NCBI GenBank assembly: GCA_009780795.1
Contig: WQZJ01000006.1
Location: forward strand, 1-24,222
DNA length: 24,222 bases
DNA from: Methanomassiliicoccaceae archaeon
Lineage (GTDB): Archaea > Thermoplasmatota > Thermoplasmata > Methanomassiliicoccales > Methanomethylophilaceae
Direction of reading: 5' to 3'
Part shown: positions 14,849 through 21,874 of the stretch, one piece after another
Layout: each line of letters opens with the position of its first letter
How positions within the stretch are numbered: position 1 is the first letter of the stretch
Made by a program: the position numbers and the translations under genes
Notes under the pieces: generated by a model
Told to the model about the DNA's origin: nothing
The model's input: only the letters and a program-made list of their open reading frames with translations
Database searches by the model: none

Positions 14849-16315
14849 ATGTCCCGATCATTCGAGTGCATGGGTGCATGGGAGATAGTTAAGCTTGCGA
14901 TCGTCAGGAGAAGACTGCTGGCGAACCGCATACCGAAGGATTCAGTATACCCTCTGGAGACGTGGATGGCCTTGAAGGCATCAGTCACATCCAAGAACGA
15001 GCGCGAACTTAGGAACGTCATCGGCAAGAAAGACCATGATGAGATAGATCGAAAGGATTTCGATGAATATCAGTTATTCATGTTCAGAGAGCAACTAAGG
15101 TACGTGAAGAAGGAATCCCCTCATTACAGGGAGAAACTCAAGGACATCGTGCCCGAGGACATAAGGACATTGGACGATCTAGAGAAGATCCCGTTCACCT
15201 ATCCGTCGGAGCTTGCAGAGCAGTCGATGCTGTTCATGGCCGTCTCCCGGACGAAAACGGCAAGGGAGTTCACGACCACCGGGACCACCGGAAAAAGAAA
15301 GATGATCGGATACACTACCAGCGATCTTATCGCCAAGGTGGACATAATATCCAGTGCCCTCAAAAGTATCGGGATGCATGACGGGGATGTGCTTCACATA
15401 ATGTTCCCGGCCGTGGACGCATGGGACCCTAGTCTCATGCTAGCCGGCGCATGCAAAGTTGCCGGCTACGGGTCGTCCACCTGCTCAAGCCCTGATATAA
15501 AGGAGCAGATGGCAGTGATGAAAGATAGTGGTGCGACACATATCATCGGGCTGCCTTCCTTCATATACCGCGTCACCACGCTGATGAGCACAGAGACCGA
15601 TCTGAAGGGGCTTGGGATAAGGAAGATAATATCCACCTCCGAACCGCTGTCCGAGAGCATGCGCGGAAAGCTTCAGGACGCATGGGGATGCAACGTACTC
15701 GACGTGTGGGGAATGACGGAGTTCGGGCTGGCGTGCGCGATAGAATGCGACGAACGGAAAGGGCTGCATACGGACGAGGCTAACTTGTTATTTGAGGTGA
15801 TAGACCCGGACAGCGGGAAGAGAGTACCGGACGGTAAGCTCGGAGAGCTCGTGGTGACGTCTCTCACTGCGGAGGCCACCCCTCTCATCAGATACAGGAC
15901 CAGGGACATGGCAGCGATGGTATCGCCGCCCTGTAACTGCGGTGCCGTATTCAACAGGAAGCTGATGAAACCGAGCGGACGCATGGACATGCAGTTCAAG
16001 GTCGGCATGGGATACAAGATATACCCTGTGATGTTCGACGAATGCCTCTTCGGTAACGGTAACGTGGTCGACTATCAGATGACCATAACGAAAGAAGGAT
16101 TCAAGGATGTGCTGACGTTCGATGTGGAGTCCAAGGATCAGAGCGATGACACCATGAGGTCGATAGTGAGCGCACTGTCTGAGATCATGGAGATCGCGGA
16201 CGGCATAAGGGAGGACCTCATCGACGTTCCGAGAGTGAGATTCATCGATATCGGTTCGATGGAGTACGCCGCTAAAGCCAGGAAGATAACGGATCTTCGC
16301 GATAATTTCGACTGA
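14849..16315 (+). CDS. PaaK-like adenylate-forming enzyme (CoA ligase)
   Basis: A 488-residue ANL-superfamily protein resembling phenylacetate-CoA ligase. The AMP-binding P-loop is TTTGTTGKRKMIGYTT (about residues 146-161), followed by VWGMTEFGLA with the Glu that contacts Mg-ATP, and LIRYRTRDMA with the ribose-binding Asp. The C-terminal domain ends in AKARKITDLRDNF, where a Lys may serve the adenylation half-reaction. A CNCG pair near residue 371 is reminiscent of the cysteine-rich loop in PaaK relatives. The substrate is unknown. It sits between the ether-lipid synthases and the Tes-like gene, so an isoprenoid or lipid acid substrate is possible but only inferred. Its TGA abuts the reverse stop of the Tes-like gene. 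Confidence 0.85.
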   Translation: MSRSFECMGAWEIVKLAIVRRRLLANRIPKDSVYPLETWMALKASVTSKNERELRNVIGKKDHDEIDRKDFDEYQLFMFREQLRYVKKESPHYREKLKDIVPEDIRTLDDLEKIPFTYPSELAEQSMLFMAVSRTKTAREFTTTGTTGKRKMIGYTTSDLIAKVDIISSALKSIGMHDGDVLHIMFPAVDAWDPSLMLAGACKVAGYGSSTCSSPDIKEQMAVMKDSGATHIIGLPSFIYRVTTLMSTETDLKGLGIRKIISTSEPLSESMRGKLQDAWGCNVLDVWGMTEFGLACAIECDERKGLHTDEANLLFEVIDPDSGKRVPDGKLGELVVTSLTAEATPLIRYRTRDMAAMVSPPCNCGAVFNRKLMKPSGRMDMQFKVGMGYKIYPVMFDECLFGNGNVVDYQMTITKEGFKDVLTFDVESKDQSDDTMRSIVSALSEIMEIADGIREDLIDVPRVRFIDIGSMEYAAKARKITDLRDNFD

Positions 16316-17671
16316 TCACCTGCAGAACGCCTTGCGCCTGTACATCGTGGTACCGTCGGTCGCAGTGCAGTTGAACAGACAGAACGGTATCAGTCTGCCA
16401 TCGGGCGTGACCATATGGATGCAGCATCTCTCCCATCTTTCCGTCTCTCCCGTCCAGACATCCTGGAACGCCATCGCCGAAACGGTGAGATAATGGGTCT
16501 TCGCACGGCTAACGAACGAGCGCCATGAACTGTCGCCGGCATCGGACGGGCCGTCCATCGAATCCTCGATGAACCTCCAGAACTTCGATACTTCCGTTCT
16601 CGTCTTGTCTGCGATGTCGTCCGTCTTAGTGGGGGGGCCCAACGCCATCGTGGTCAACGGGAACAATGAACCGTCGTCCATCACGATGGACAGTGATTTC
16701 ATGTCGCAGTGCACGTTCGAGCACGATGTCGGTAAAAAGTTGTCAGCCTTCAGCATGCCCATCGTCTGCCTCTCGATCTCCTTCGCCAGGTCCGGTAATG
16801 TCACACGGTCCTTGTCCTCCGGCTCCTTGGGATAGCGTCCGAAGTACGTTATCGGCTGGAAGTGCACCCCTTTCACGGTAGGCACGTTCAGCGCGGCGAA
16901 TTCGATTATCTTTCCCACGTGGTCTAGATTTATGTTGGGGGAGACGGTCACAACGAGTGTCACACCGACTCCGACGATACCGCAGTTCTCTATTGCTTTT
17001 TTCTTCACGTCGAACATCGGACGGCCGCGCGTCTGTTCGTATATCTTGTCATCAGTGCCGTCGAACTGAAAGTAAAAGGAATCCATGCCCGCATCCGCGA
17101 GCGCCTTGAGGTAGTCCATGTCCTCCGATATGCGGAGGGCGTTGGTGTTCACCTCGATGTGCTCTATGCCCATGTCCTTCGCAGCCTTGATTATCTCCGG
17201 AAGGTCATCCCTTACCGTCGGCTCCCCGCCGCTCAACTGGACCACCCTCGGACTTTTCACATGATCCAGGATCGTTTGGAACATCTTCTTTATCTCGTCG
17301 ATAGTAGGATGGTATCTGTAACCGCAACCGTTGGCCGTCGCGAAGCATATGGGGCAGTTGAGGTTGCAGAGATTCGTCACCTCGACCACGTTCAGACAGG
17401 TCTGTTGTTTGTGCTCGTTGCAGAGTCCGCAGTCCTGCGGGCATTCCTTCTTCTCTTTGACGAAGAACTTCTGCGGAGGTTTCTGAACGGCGGCAAACTC
17501 ATACAGATACTTGTAGTGTTCAGTGCCGCTCCATATCTGCACCTTCCAGCTCCCGTGGTCAGGGCATTCCTTCACAATGAACACCTTGTCGTCCTCCGCT
17601 ATCTTCGATGCCTTTATCGTCCTGAGGCACACTGGACATAACGCGGATGTCTCGCCTAATATCTCTGCCAT
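16316..17671 (-). CDS. tes: Tetraether synthase-like radical SAM protein
   Basis: A 451-residue protein with the radical SAM motif Cys102-x3-Cys106-x2-Cys109 in EVTNLCNLNCPICFA. It begins with a rubredoxin-like metal site (Cys12, Cys15, Cys36, His39 in LCPVC and KECPDHG). Next come Cys77, Cys81, Cys84 and Cys92 (CPQDCGLCNEHKQQTC), and C-terminal cysteines (SCSNVHC, RCCIHM, FCLFNC) that can hold extra iron-sulfur clusters. This pattern matches Tes/MJ0619, the radical SAM enzyme that joins phytanyl chains to make tetraether lipids. The frame is open to 17878, but the family sequence starts at the ATG at 17671, which has a TATA-like box (17694-17703) 26 bases upstream. Assigning Tes over another MJ0619 relative is an inference supported by the nearby GGGPS/DGGGPS genes. 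Confidence 0.88.
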   Translation of the reverse strand: MAEILGETSALCPVCLRTIKASKIAEDDKVFIVKECPDHGSWKVQIWSGTEHYKYLYEFAAVQKPPQKFFVKEKKECPQDCGLCNEHKQQTCLNVVEVTNLCNLNCPICFATANGCGYRYHPTIDEIKKMFQTILDHVKSPRVVQLSGGEPTVRDDLPEIIKAAKDMGIEHIEVNTNALRISEDMDYLKALADAGMDSFYFQFDGTDDKIYEQTRGRPMFDVKKKAIENCGIVGVGVTLVVTVSPNINLDHVGKIIEFAALNVPTVKGVHFQPITYFGRYPKEPEDKDRVTLPDLAKEIERQTMGMLKADNFLPTSCSNVHCDMKSLSIVMDDGSLFPLTTMALGPPTKTDDIADKTRTEVSKFWRFIEDSMDGPSDAGDSSWRSFVSRAKTHYLTVSAMAFQDVWTGETERWERCCIHMVTPDGRLIPFCLFNCTATDGTTMYRRKAFCR

Positions 17672-17768
17672 GAACGACCGTATTAGCGATTTACGATAAA
17701 AACTATGCTGAACGGCGATAATTAAAAGGAAGTGGAAAAAGTTTGAGTTTCCCGTGACGGGATGCCGA

Positions 17769-18215
17769 TCAAGCTCTCTTCTGCGAGAAGAGCATCTCTG
17801 CGACAGCGATCGTCTTTGCGGCGAGGTATTCCTCGAGCCAAGACTCACCGGATGCCGGGTCGACGAGACTCGGAGCACTCCTTGTCGCGCCCATGAACGA
17901 AAGGTTCGTGTGTCCCTTCCTGATCTTGGCGCCGGTCTTGACGTACGTCCACTCGGTGTCCGCGGTGTCCATGACTATGTCCTGCAGGATCATCTTGTGC
18001 GCATACACGGAGTTGACCTTCAGCGCGCCGCCCTCCTCAGAGTAGTCGGCGTAGACGGTGACATCGCCCAGTTTCTTCTTCGCGAGGAACTTGGACCCGT
18101 TGGTGATCTTGTCTTTGGATGCTTCCGCACCATTGATGAGCGCTTTTATCTCATCAACCTTCAGAGCCTTGCCCTCGATGCCTGCCTTGACTTCATCAGA
18201 TATTATGATTTCCAT
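17769..18215 (-). CDS. Unrecognised partner of the URO-D-family protein
   Basis: A 148-residue protein, starting MEIIISDEVKAGIEG. It has an N-terminal helical part (KVDEIKALINGAEASKDK), a central beta-like segment (GDVTVYADYSEEGGALKVNS then VYAHKMILQD) and a C-terminal helix (SWLEEYLAAKTIAVAEMLF). There is no cysteine and no membrane segment. I do not recognise the family. The ribosome binding site GAGGTGAT (18220-18227) overlaps the stop of the upstream URO-D gene and lies four bases before ATG 18215, which argues against the GTG at 18224 as the start. The tight coupling suggests the two proteins work together, perhaps as a complex. Confidence 0.8.
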   Translation of the reverse strand: MEIIISDEVKAGIEGKALKVDEIKALINGAEASKDKITNGSKFLAKKKLGDVTVYADYSEEGGALKVNSVYAHKMILQDIVMDTADTEWTYVKTGAKIRKGHTNLSFMGATRSAPSLVDPASGESWLEEYLAAKTIAVAEMLFSQKRA

Positions 18216-18225
18216 CTTAATCACC

Positions 18226-19344
18226 TCACCATGTCCCGTATGTACCGAAGTCCCTGGCGGCCCTTACCATTGCGAGCAGGTTGCCGGGTATCGTGTACGG
18301 AGGCGTCTCACAGCTGTTACCGAGGATGAATCCCTTCTTCGAGTCACGGCCGGCGAGGAGGCTCTCTTTTGCCTGCTCATAGACCTTTGCCGGGTTGGGG
18401 TTGATCATCAGTTTCGTGTCAACTGAACCCATGCATGTCGTGACATCCTGGAACTCCGATTTCAGGAGGTCCGAGGGGAACACCTTCTGTCCCTGGTATC
18501 CGATGTGCAGAACGTTGAACGGCGACCACAGGAGGTTCTCTTTGAACACTTTGTAGTCGGTCTCGTGGTTACCGCACAGGTGGTAGAACACCTGAGGTCC
18601 GGCGCCTCTCCTGAAGCACTGGTCCACATATGTCCCCATCTTCTTGGCAGAGAACTCCTCTACCGCGTCATCGGAGAATATGTCGTTGTTCGCAAGGACC
18701 GATCCGACGATCAGCATCGCGAATCCGAACTTGTCGGCCATTACTTCCGCACCGTTGATAGACGTCTGAACGTAGGTGTCGACAAGTTTGTGCGCGAGGT
18801 CCGGCTCGGTGAAGGTCCACATGATGAACTCCTCAACGCCGATCAGTTCCGCCGATGCGCCCACGAGGTCGAACCCGTATGATATCGGGACGAGTGTGTG
18901 CGGCAGGTTCTTCTGGACGTAGTCGTACAGGTTAAAGAACAGCGGGATGGTCGATCCGTTCTGCAGATCCGTCTTGCATATCGGCTCCAGTCCCTCGACG
19001 CCGTCGGCGTCAAGTATGGGGCCGGTCGGTACAGGCGGGAGCGTCTCCTTGTATTCCAAGGTCATGCCTAGTTCTCTTACCCACGGAAGGGAGAAGAACC
19101 AGTGCGTAACCGGAAGCAGATCGAACAGCTCCGATATGTATCCAACGCAATGGATGCCCAGTTCGGGTTTCTCATAGAAGTCCCTGATCGTGAAACCACA
19201 GTTCACGGCAGCGTTCGACAGGATGATTGGATCCACATCGATTCTGTCGTGGAAGTTGTCCACGAAGGGGCTCGCAAATCTCTTGGCGGCATTCGCATGC
19301 CAGCCGCTTAGGTCATTTTTCGGGAATAGTTCTTCGTAGCCCAT
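18226..19344 (-). CDS. URO-D-family methyltransferase-like zinc protein (MtaA/MtbA-like)
   Basis: A 372-residue member of the uroporphyrinogen decarboxylase superfamily. The zinc-type motif of the methylcobalamin:coenzyme M methyltransferases MtaA and MtbA is present: His255-x-Cys257 in YHLCGN and Cys345 in LGNSC, at a spacing similar to theirs. Those enzymes move a methyl group from a corrinoid protein to coenzyme M in methyl-dependent methanogenesis. The sequence is longer and clearly divergent from MtaA/MtbA, so the methyl donor or acceptor may differ, and a decarboxylase role is unlikely in a heme-poor context. The start at 19344 is preceded by AGGGATTATT. It is the first gene of a two-gene operon with its own promoter and palindromic upstream sites. 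Confidence 0.85.
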   Translation of the reverse strand: MGYEELFPKNDLSGWHANAAKRFASPFVDNFHDRIDVDPIILSNAAVNCGFTIRDFYEKPELGIHCVGYISELFDLLPVTHWFFSLPWVRELGMTLEYKETLPPVPTGPILDADGVEGLEPICKTDLQNGSTIPLFFNLYDYVQKNLPHTLVPISYGFDLVGASAELIGVEEFIMWTFTEPDLAHKLVDTYVQTSINGAEVMADKFGFAMLIVGSVLANNDIFSDDAVEEFSAKKMGTYVDQCFRRGAGPQVFYHLCGNHETDYKVFKENLLWSPFNVLHIGYQGQKVFPSDLLKSEFQDVTTCMGSVDTKLMINPNPAKVYEQAKESLLAGRDSKKGFILGNSCETPPYTIPGNLLAMVRAARDFGTYGTW

Positions 19345-19373
19345 AATAATCCCTATTGGCGCAATGGGAGGGA

Positions 19374-19385
19374 GTATATTTATAC
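19374..19385 (-). promoter_or_regulatory. TATA box of the URO-D operon
   Basis: On the minus strand GTATAAATATAC, preceded by an A-rich stretch that could be the BRE. The predicted start is near 19354, giving a leader of about 10 bases. The element is nearly palindromic. Confidence 0.65.
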
Positions 19386-19400
19386 ATTTTTATTATAGAT

Positions 19401-19457
19401 TTGCAACGTTGTTGCATACAGCGTCTTAACATGGGTCTATAATGAAACATTGTTGCA
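19401..19457. promoter_or_regulatory. Candidate regulator binding sites (TGCAAC/GTTGCA palindrome)
   Basis: TGCAAC (19402-19407) and GTTGCA (19411-19416) form a perfect 15-base palindrome with a GTT spacer, right upstream of the URO-D TATA box and BRE. The octamer TTGTTGCA at 19409-19416 recurs at 19450-19457, exactly 41 bases away (about four helical turns), inside ATTGTTGCAAT. The placement upstream of the promoter suggests an activator rather than a repressor. Confidence 0.5.
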
Positions 19458-19550
19458 ATTTAATACAACTATTTTCGCTTATGTTCCATTTTTTGAAAAA
19501 TCTATAACGCTGTTAATAATTGTTTCACGAGGCTGCTGCTCGTAAGACCG

Positions 19551-20003
19551 TCACTCCGCATCCGGCACCAAAAGCTCGAAACCGGACGCCTCATCCATCA
19601 GTCTCTTCGCTTTGCATCCGACGAGCTCTGTGATCACGATCTCCATCACCAGCCACACCTTGACGCCGGCCCTTGCGCATCCGGTGACGGACGATCCGCC
19701 TCGACCGCATGAACAATGCATGTGCATGATCGGCGTTCCGTTCGAGTTCCGGAATATCGTACCGGTGCCGGTGAACTCGTGCGGCGCATCCAGCTCATGT
19801 ACCGTCGGAACTATCGGTGACGACAGCGGCATCTGCGGACCTACGACGAACCTGGAACCTTTGTCGGCACCGCCGACCGCGATGACGGTTGCCGCAGTTA
19901 TACCGTTGGAGGCGGCGAATGATTCGACCGCATTATGAAGTATCTCTCCGCTCTCCAGGCGGATGACGAAAACACGACCGGCGGAACACTCGGAATGTCT
20001 CAT
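19551..20003 (-). CDS. PPC/DUF296 domain protein
   Basis: A 150-residue single-domain PPC (DUF296) protein: RVFVIRLESGEILHNAVESFA at the N-terminus, then VIAVGGADKGSRFVVGP, HEFTGTGTIF and the histidine-rich PIMHMHCSCGRGG, and the closing ELVGCKAKRL. In plants the domain is joined to AT-hooks; stand-alone prokaryotic forms are trimers that probably bind a metal through the histidine motif, with unknown function. I chose ATG at 20003; a TTG at 20009 would overlap the upstream gene's stop. It is the second gene of a two-gene unit and ends in TGA. Confidence 0.85.
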   Translation of the reverse strand: MRHSECSAGRVFVIRLESGEILHNAVESFAASNGITAATVIAVGGADKGSRFVVGPQMPLSSPIVPTVHELDAPHEFTGTGTIFRNSNGTPIMHMHCSCGRGGSSVTGCARAGVKVWLVMEIVITELVGCKAKRLMDEASGFELLVPDAE

Positions 20004-20005
20004 GG

Positions 20006-20347
20006 TCAACGGAATTTGCTGTAACGGTCCATGAGCCTGCTGATCTTATCGAACTCCTCTTTGGTCAGCTCACCGGAATCGACAAACGTCTTCGCATAGT
20101 CCTTCGCGTCCCTCGTCGAGACGCGGGATGCTTTCGCAACCACGGATGCCAGGAAGGATGATGCCACTGATGCGTCCATGGACGTTGACGACAATATCTC
20201 GTTCATATCATACTTGAACGGGGCCATCCTGTTGGTGTTGAGCATCGATTGTCTCTTGGATGTCTCCTTGCGTCTGGCCTTAGCCTTCTTCTGTGCGCTG
20301 GCGGAACCGGGTACGTTCGGTGAAGAGTTTTTGTATGTTACAGCCAA
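20006..20347 (-). CDS. Small basic protein of unknown function
   Basis: A 113-residue protein with a strongly basic N-terminal part (AQKKAKARRKETSKRQ) and a helical C-terminal part (SGELTKEEFDKISRLMDRYSKFR). No family recognised. The only start in frame near the beginning is TTG at 20347, with GGAG (20356-20359) eight bases before it, so an unusual start codon is likely. The next in-frame methionine (in RQSMLN) is much further in. It is directly followed by the PPC gene. The basic tail could bind nucleic acid, but this is a guess. Confidence 0.65.
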   Translation of the reverse strand: MAVTYKNSSPNVPGSASAQKKAKARRKETSKRQSMLNTNRMAPFKYDMNEILSSTSMDASVASSFLASVVAKASRVSTRDAKDYAKTFVDSGELTKEEFDKISRLMDRYSKFR

Positions 20348-20469
20348 ACTTATTACTCCGAGTCTTCGAATCGTACTATCGTACTTAAACTAGTTGGTCC
20401 AAATAACATATAAAAAAATAGGAAAGTGGATACAGGGCCGGCCTGCGTCCGACGCGGTGCCCCGCGGGT

Positions 20470-20736
20470 TCATTTCGACTGCTTCGCCGCTTCCTCGGTC
20501 ATGCTGTCCTTTAGTTTTCCGATCGTCCTCGCTATTATGATTATGCATATCACCGCGATGATCGTCACCACGATCGCATACACCAGCAACGGGACTATGG
20601 AGTCGTCCGCCGCGAAATATTTGGCCACCAGCGCTTTTATTGCCTCGTTCCACGCCAGCGCAGCGATCATACCGAACGCCGCGGTCATGAGCGTGGCAAA
20701 GGTCTCTACAAGTTGTAATTTGAACGGTTTTGCCAT
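20470..20736 (-). CDS. DUF5654-like small membrane protein
   Basis: An 88-residue protein with two membrane segments (about residues 13-37 and 47-70) and a polar C-terminus. The start MAKPFKLQLVETFATLMTAAFGMIAALAWNEAIKAL is the pattern I associate with the archaeal DUF5654 family; function unknown. A GAGGT sequence about ten bases before the ATG, and an AT-rich box (about 20771-20780), support the start. The competing frame 20390-20653 on the same strand is the shadow. Confidence 0.78.
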   Translation of the reverse strand: MAKPFKLQLVETFATLMTAAFGMIAALAWNEAIKALVAKYFAADDSIVPLLVYAIVVTIIAVICIIIIARTIGKLKDSMTEEAAKQSK

Positions 20737-20905
20737 TTACCGACCTCGTGCCGTCATAACGTTAGGTATTTACATATTTAACGGCGATTTTGAAGATATC
20801 CGGCAACGATTAAAACACCGGGATCACAGCGCACACATCCTGCGGACGCAGATTCGCGGCGACCGTTTTTTGGAGCCGTTTCAGAACCTGGCCGGTAGAT
20901 CGGAG

Positions 20906-21024
20906 TGCGGGGGGAGGGATTCGAACCCTCGAACCCCTACGGGACAGAATTTCTTCCTCGTATGAAGAATTCCTTCCTTGGGAGTCTTAAGTCCTGCGCC
21001 TTTGGCCAACTCGGCTACCCCCGC
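20906..21024 (-). tRNA. tRNA-Leu (TAA) with intron
   Basis: Read on the minus strand, acceptor GCGGGGG (21024-21018) pairs with CCCCCGC (20913-20907). D arm GCCGAGTTGGCCAAAGGC; anticodon stem CAGGA (20996-20992) with TTCTG (20949-20945), one G-U pair; loop CTTAAG-A gives anticodon TAA (20989-20987). A 35-base intron (20985-20951) follows G37. A long variable arm follows, as expected for leucine, and the T arm is GAGGG-TTCGAAT-CCCTC. Discriminator A at 20906; CCA is not encoded. Intron ends are inferred from the 37/38 rule. Confidence 0.94.
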
Positions 21025-21048
21025 GCACCCCTCTCGATGTACGCACAT

Positions 21049-21057
21049 GACTTAAAG
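21049..21057 (-). promoter_or_regulatory. TATA-like box of tRNA-Leu
   Basis: On the minus strand CTTTAAGTC centred at about 21053 predicts a start near 21027, just before the mature tRNA 5' end at 21024. It is a weak TATA match. Confidence 0.4.
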
Positions 21058-21104
21058 CCTCGCATATCTCCTTCTCGGACGGCGACGCTTTTCCGATTGA
21101 ACAT

Positions 21105-21121
21105 GCCCTCCTATGGAGGGC
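21105..21121. repeat. 7-bp inverted repeat upstream of zinc-ribbon gene
   Basis: GCCCTCC (21105-21111) and GGAGGGC (21115-21121) form a perfect inverted repeat with a TAT spacer. It lies 25 bases before the TATA box (21147-21154) of the zinc-ribbon gene and between two divergent transcription units. It may be an operator site. No T tract follows, so a terminator is unlikely. Confidence 0.5.
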
Positions 21122-21174
21122 CGTGCAGACGGCGTTCCCTCCGAACGTATATAGGGAACGATGCCGTTGAGGTT

Positions 21175-21849
21175 ATGATGCCCTACAGTATCCCGAACGA
21201 CGATCGGTTGGAGGAGGCGATACGCGCCGTCATAGGACGGGATACACAGATAAGGTCTCAGTCCATGATGACTGACCTCGTCCTGAAGGAACTTAGGAAG
21301 GAGTCCGAGGATTACAGAGTGAGCGGCGAACGTATCAGGCGCGTCGCCATCGAACGCAATATCTTGAGGATAGACATCGACTACAACCAGCATGACGACC
21401 GTACGTCGCCGGATGTCTGCCCGGTCTGCGGATATCCGATGGCGGCTGTGAACAATACGACGCTCAGCGGCGGGGCGGCCCGGATAGGTCGCCAGTGCAC
21501 CAAATGCCCTTATCAGACCGGGTCCAAGAGACGTACTCCCGGAAGGTACACATTCAGCAAGGGCCATATCTCGAAGAGCGGAATGAATACGGACGACCGG
21601 GTCACTCTGATCAAGGATGCATCGGAACTTATGAAGAAGGCCGCCGCTATGGTCGAGAGTGCCACCAAGGGGACCGAGTACGGAAGAAGGGGAAAGAGTT
21701 GCGCCAACAATATCAAGAGAACGATAACATCGAAGAAGAACGCGAACAGCCTTACCAGCATCTCCAAGGACATGAGGTCGGGGTCGGATGACCCCGAGTG
21801 GACCAAGGCCCTGACGTCCGTGAAGAATACGAAGCTAAAAGATATATGA
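21175..21849 (+). CDS. Zinc-ribbon protein with helical N-terminus
   Basis: A protein of about 224 residues. Residues 1-60 are charged and probably helical, with a possible winged-helix-like part (QSMMTDLVLKELRKESEDYRVSGERIRRVA). A zinc ribbon follows, with Cys82/Cys85 (CPVCG) and Cys108/Cys111 (CTKC), then a long basic, Ser/Lys-rich helical tail. This hints at a DNA- or RNA-binding protein of unknown identity. The open frame reaches back to 20905, but that part covers the tRNA-Leu gene. The TATA box at 21147-21154 is centred 25 bases before ATG 21175, so 21175 (or 21178) is the start and the mRNA should be leaderless. Confidence 0.8.
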   Translation: MMPYSIPNDDRLEEAIRAVIGRDTQIRSQSMMTDLVLKELRKESEDYRVSGERIRRVAIERNILRIDIDYNQHDDRTSPDVCPVCGYPMAAVNNTTLSGGAARIGRQCTKCPYQTGSKRRTPGRYTFSKGHISKSGMNTDDRVTLIKDASELMKKAAAMVESATKGTEYGRRGKSCANNIKRTITSKKNANSLTSISKDMRSGSDDPEWTKALTSVKNTKLKDI

Positions 21850-21874
21850 GAGAATCGTTTTGGGAAGCGTTGAT

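Noticed and set aside
17672..17878. Extension of the Tes-like protein to 520 residues
   Set aside because: The added part is Arg/Ser-rich and unlike the family; the ATG at 17671 has a TATA box at the right distance.
20905..21174. Upstream part of the zinc-ribbon frame as coding
   Set aside because: It covers the tRNA-Leu gene and lies before the TATA box at 21147.
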